A stretch of DNA of 7,923 nucleotides from Chromatiales bacterium (GTDB lineage: Bacteria > Pseudomonadota > Gammaproteobacteria > Thiohalomonadales > Thiohalomonadaceae): the NCBI GenBank assembly GCA_029864785.1, contig JAOTST010000064.1:1-7923 (forward strand), in the 5' to 3' direction. Under the pieces are notes generated by a model. It saw nothing but the letters and a program-made list of their open reading frames with translations. It made no database searches and was not told the origin of the DNA. How positions within the stretch are numbered: position 1 is the first letter of the stretch; each line of letters starts with the position of its first letter. Below are positions 6,380 to 7,923 of the stretch, piece after piece. Made by a program: the position numbers and the translations under genes.

Positions 6380-7528
6380 TTACCAGCCAACGGCGGCCAT
6401 CTGTCCCATCGCCGAAACCTGAGCTCGTAGCGCATCAACCAGGGCATCAATCCCCGCGCGACTACTCATCTTTCCTAAACTGATCCGCACCGCACCGGCC
6501 GCCAGTTCACTATCAATACCCATCGCCTCTAATACACGACTTGGGGTCTTTTTGGCGCTTCCACAAGAGCTACCGCTTGAAAGCGCAAAGCCCTGATCGT
6601 CAAGCGCCATAATCAGACTGCTTCCCTCTATCCCCGGAACGGCCAAAAATATGGTGTTGGGTAATCTTTTGGCACCTTCACCAAAAATTCTCGCCTGCGG
6701 CAGTGCACTCTTCAACTGCTTGAGCAGATAATCACCCAGCTGATTCAACAACTCTGCTCGCTCATTGAGTTCATGAGCCGTCAACTCAGCAGCCTTTCCA
6801 AAACCGACAATTCCCGGCATATTTTCAGTGCCACAACGTAGCGCCTGCTCCTGCCCACCACCCAAAATTTGTGCGTTAAGGATCAAACTCTTTGAGAAAA
6901 TCAGCGCGCCGACACCTTTGGGACCGTAAATTTTGTGACTCGAAAGCGTCAGTAAATCAGCGCCAATCTCATTGAAGTTAACCGCTGCTTTACCCACAAG
7001 CTGTACCGCATCACAGTGGAAAATCGCACCATATTTTTTGCACAGTTGAGAGACCGCCTTAACATCTTGAACAACACCAGTCTCGTTATTGGCCGCCATA
7101 ACCGAGACAAATATCAGCCCCTGCTTAAGCTCCAACTCCAACCGTTCCAGATCAATACGACATTCATCATCGACGGGTAGCATCACACACTCCCATCCAG
7201 ACTCAGTCATCTCTCGAAAGAGTTCAGAAACCGATGCATGTTCAACCGCACTCACCGCCACCCTTCCGGGTGTTTGCCCCTGTAAATATCCCTTAATCGC
7301 GAGGTTGTTGGCCTCGCTACCACCACTGGTAAAAATTACCTGTGATGAGTGAGCGCCAACCAATGCTGCAACCTGATTTCGGGCATGTTCAAGAAGTGCC
7401 TTTGCTCGTTTCGCTTGGGCGTTAATACCTGATGGGTTACCAAATATCTCACTGAACAAGGGCTGCATCGCTTCAACCACCGCCCCATCACAGGGCGTGG
7501 TGGCGTTATAATCAAAATAGAGATCCAC
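6380..7528 (-). CDS. NifS-like group I cysteine desulfurase, second copy in the operon
   Basis: Class V aminotransferase-fold PLP enzyme, 382 residues, predicted to release sulfur from cysteine as a persulfide. Motifs: YFDYNATTP (4-12), FTSGGSEANNLAIKG (66-80), H97 in VEHASV, NNETGVVQD (147-155), D173 in HCDAVQ, PLP lysine K199 in [10 protein letters not shown], and catalytic C322 in SSGSSCGSAKKTPSRVLEAMG. All catalytic residues are intact. It is clearly paralogous to the downstream IscS but diverged, with RCGTEN in place of IscS MRSGTL. It ends at VSAMGQMAAVGW, lacking the IscS tail that docks IscU. The GTG start at 7528 is preferred: GGAGAG lies 6 nt upstream and the protein then begins MDLYFDYNATTP. 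An in-frame ATG at 7615 would overlap the end of iscR and add 29 residues unlike the family. It is co-directional with iscR (19-nt gap) and iscS (36 nt). The physiological acceptor is unknown; a nitrogen-fixation role cannot be inferred, as no nif gene is visible. Confidence 0.93.
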   Translation of the reverse strand: MDLYFDYNATTPCDGAVVEAMQPLFSEIFGNPSGINAQAKRAKALLEHARNQVAALVGAHSSQVIFTSGGSEANNLAIKGYLQGQTPGRVAVSAVEHASVSELFREMTESGWECVMLPVDDECRIDLERLELELKQGLIFVSVMAANNETGVVQDVKAVSQLCKKYGAIFHCDAVQLVGKAAVNFNEIGADLLTLSSHKIYGPKGVGALIFSKSLILNAQILGGGQEQALRCGTENMPGIVGFGKAAELTAHELNERAELLNQLGDYLLKQLKSALPQARIFGEGAKRLPNTIFLAVPGIEGSSLIMALDDQGFALSSGSSCGSAKKTPSRVLEAMGIDSELAAGAVRISLGKMSSRAGIDALVDALRAQVSAMGQMAAVGW

Positions 7529-7534
7529 TGTGGG

Positions 7535-7540
7535 CTCTCC
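7535..7540 (-). promoter_or_regulatory. Shine-Dalgarno deciding the GTG start of the NifS-like gene
   Basis: GGAGAG on the minus strand, 6 nt before GTG at 7528 and 7 nt beyond the iscR stop codon. It supports the short start over the upstream ATG at 7615. Confidence 0.75.
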
Positions 7541-7547
7541 GATTTTG

Positions 7548-7923
7548 TTAGCCGGCAACAGCAGAAATCTGTGCGCTATCGTGTTTATACGATGTGCAAG
7601 AAGAGACCTTGGCATTCTCTTTGGTTACCAACTGCTCCAGATCGATATTTTGCAAAAAATCATAAATCTGATCGCTAAGGTCACACCATAGATCATGAGT
7701 CAGACAGGGGCTTTCACCATTGCAGTTGCCTTTACCTTCACATTTACGCGCATCAACTTTCTCATCAACAGCGGTAATTACATCGGCAACGCAAATATCT
7801 CTCGCAGAGCGACTCAGACGATATCCGCCACCCGGTCCACGGGCACTGTCTACCAGCCCATTACGGCGTAATTTGGAAAAAAGCTGCTCCAGATAGGAGA
7901 GTGAAATCCCCTGACGCTTAGAA
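7548..7923 (-). CDS. iscR: IscR, [2Fe-2S] Rrf2-family transcription regulator (5' end cut by window)
   Basis: Fe-S sensing repressor/activator of the isc operon and other Fe-S genes; in E. coli the holo form represses isc at type 1 sites, and type 2 sites are bound with or without cluster. The frame, read by hand from 7922, gives 124 residues to a TAA at 7550-7548; alignment with E. coli IscR indicates about 31 N-terminal residues missing. The recognition helix region [19 protein letters not shown] is present, including the glutamate equivalent to E. coli Glu43 that governs site choice. The wing GPGGGYRL follows. The cluster ligands are spaced exactly as in E. coli: [17 protein letters not shown]-x5-C-x5-C-x2-H, equivalent to C92, C98, C104 and H107. 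The C-terminal tail contains one further cysteine (SSCTS). The isc promoter upstream is outside the window. First visible gene of the operon. Confidence 0.96.
   Translation of the reverse strand, partial: SKRQGISLSYLEQLFSKLRRNGLVDSARGPGGGYRLSRSARDICVADVITAVDEKVDARKCEGKGNCNGESPCLTHDLWCDLSDQIYDFLQNIDLEQLVTKENAKVSSCTSYKHDSAQISAVAG

Noticed and set aside
5700..6960. Similar DNA stretches shared by iscS and the NifS-like gene (for example around the [10 protein letters not shown] codons near 5720 and 6920)
   Set aside because: These reflect homologous conserved protein motifs rather than a separate repeat element.
7529..7615. N-terminal extension of the NifS-like protein from an ATG at 7615
   Set aside because: It overlaps the iscR coding end, is unlike desulfurase N termini, and the GTG at 7528 has an excellent Shine-Dalgarno.

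Overview
This window is a bacterial housekeeping iron-sulfur (Fe-S) cluster assembly locus. Every gene I can support lies on the minus strand, so transcription runs from high to low coordinates. The proteins resemble gammaproteobacterial ISC proteins closely: IscU, IscA, Fdx and IscX match the lengths and motif spacing known from E. coli almost residue for residue. The host is therefore most likely a gammaproteobacterium. Moderate GC content and an extra NifS-type desulfurase beside IscS would fit environmental lineages such as sulfur oxidisers, but the sequence does not prove a genus.

Layout in the direction of transcription: iscR (5' end beyond the window, 7923-7548); a NifS-like cysteine desulfurase (7528-6380); iscS (6343-5126); a 122-nt AT-rich gap holding a putative promoter, an IscR-type-2-like palindrome and a GC-rich hairpin; iscU (5003-4620); iscA (4614-4291); hscB (4288-3752); hscA (3713-1839); fdx (1822-1484); iscX (1482-1282). 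A 257-nt gap follows with its own sigma70-like promoter, then rlmN (1024 to beyond position 1, 3' end missing). Spacings from iscU to iscX are 1 to 38 nt, so these genes are very probably co-transcribed.

How the genes work together: the desulfurases take sulfur from L-cysteine as an enzyme-bound persulfide. IscU is the scaffold where sulfur, iron and electrons from the [2Fe-2S] ferredoxin are combined. HscB recruits cluster-loaded IscU to the Hsp70 HscA, which drives ATP-dependent release of the cluster. IscA acts as an A-type carrier towards [4Fe-4S] targets, and IscX modulates IscS and may act as an iron donor or sensor. IscR carries a [2Fe-2S] cluster and reports cluster status back to transcription. 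RlmN, next door, is a radical-SAM [4Fe-4S] enzyme and so a client of this machinery.

The gene content is mostly well-known biology. The points worth a second look are the second cysteine desulfurase inserted between iscR and iscS, the probable internal regulatory node in front of iscU that would separate scaffold genes from desulfurase genes, and the iscX-rlmN junction, which lacks ndk and has an independent promoter with nested inverted repeats. I found no mobile element, CRISPR array, tRNA or rRNA.
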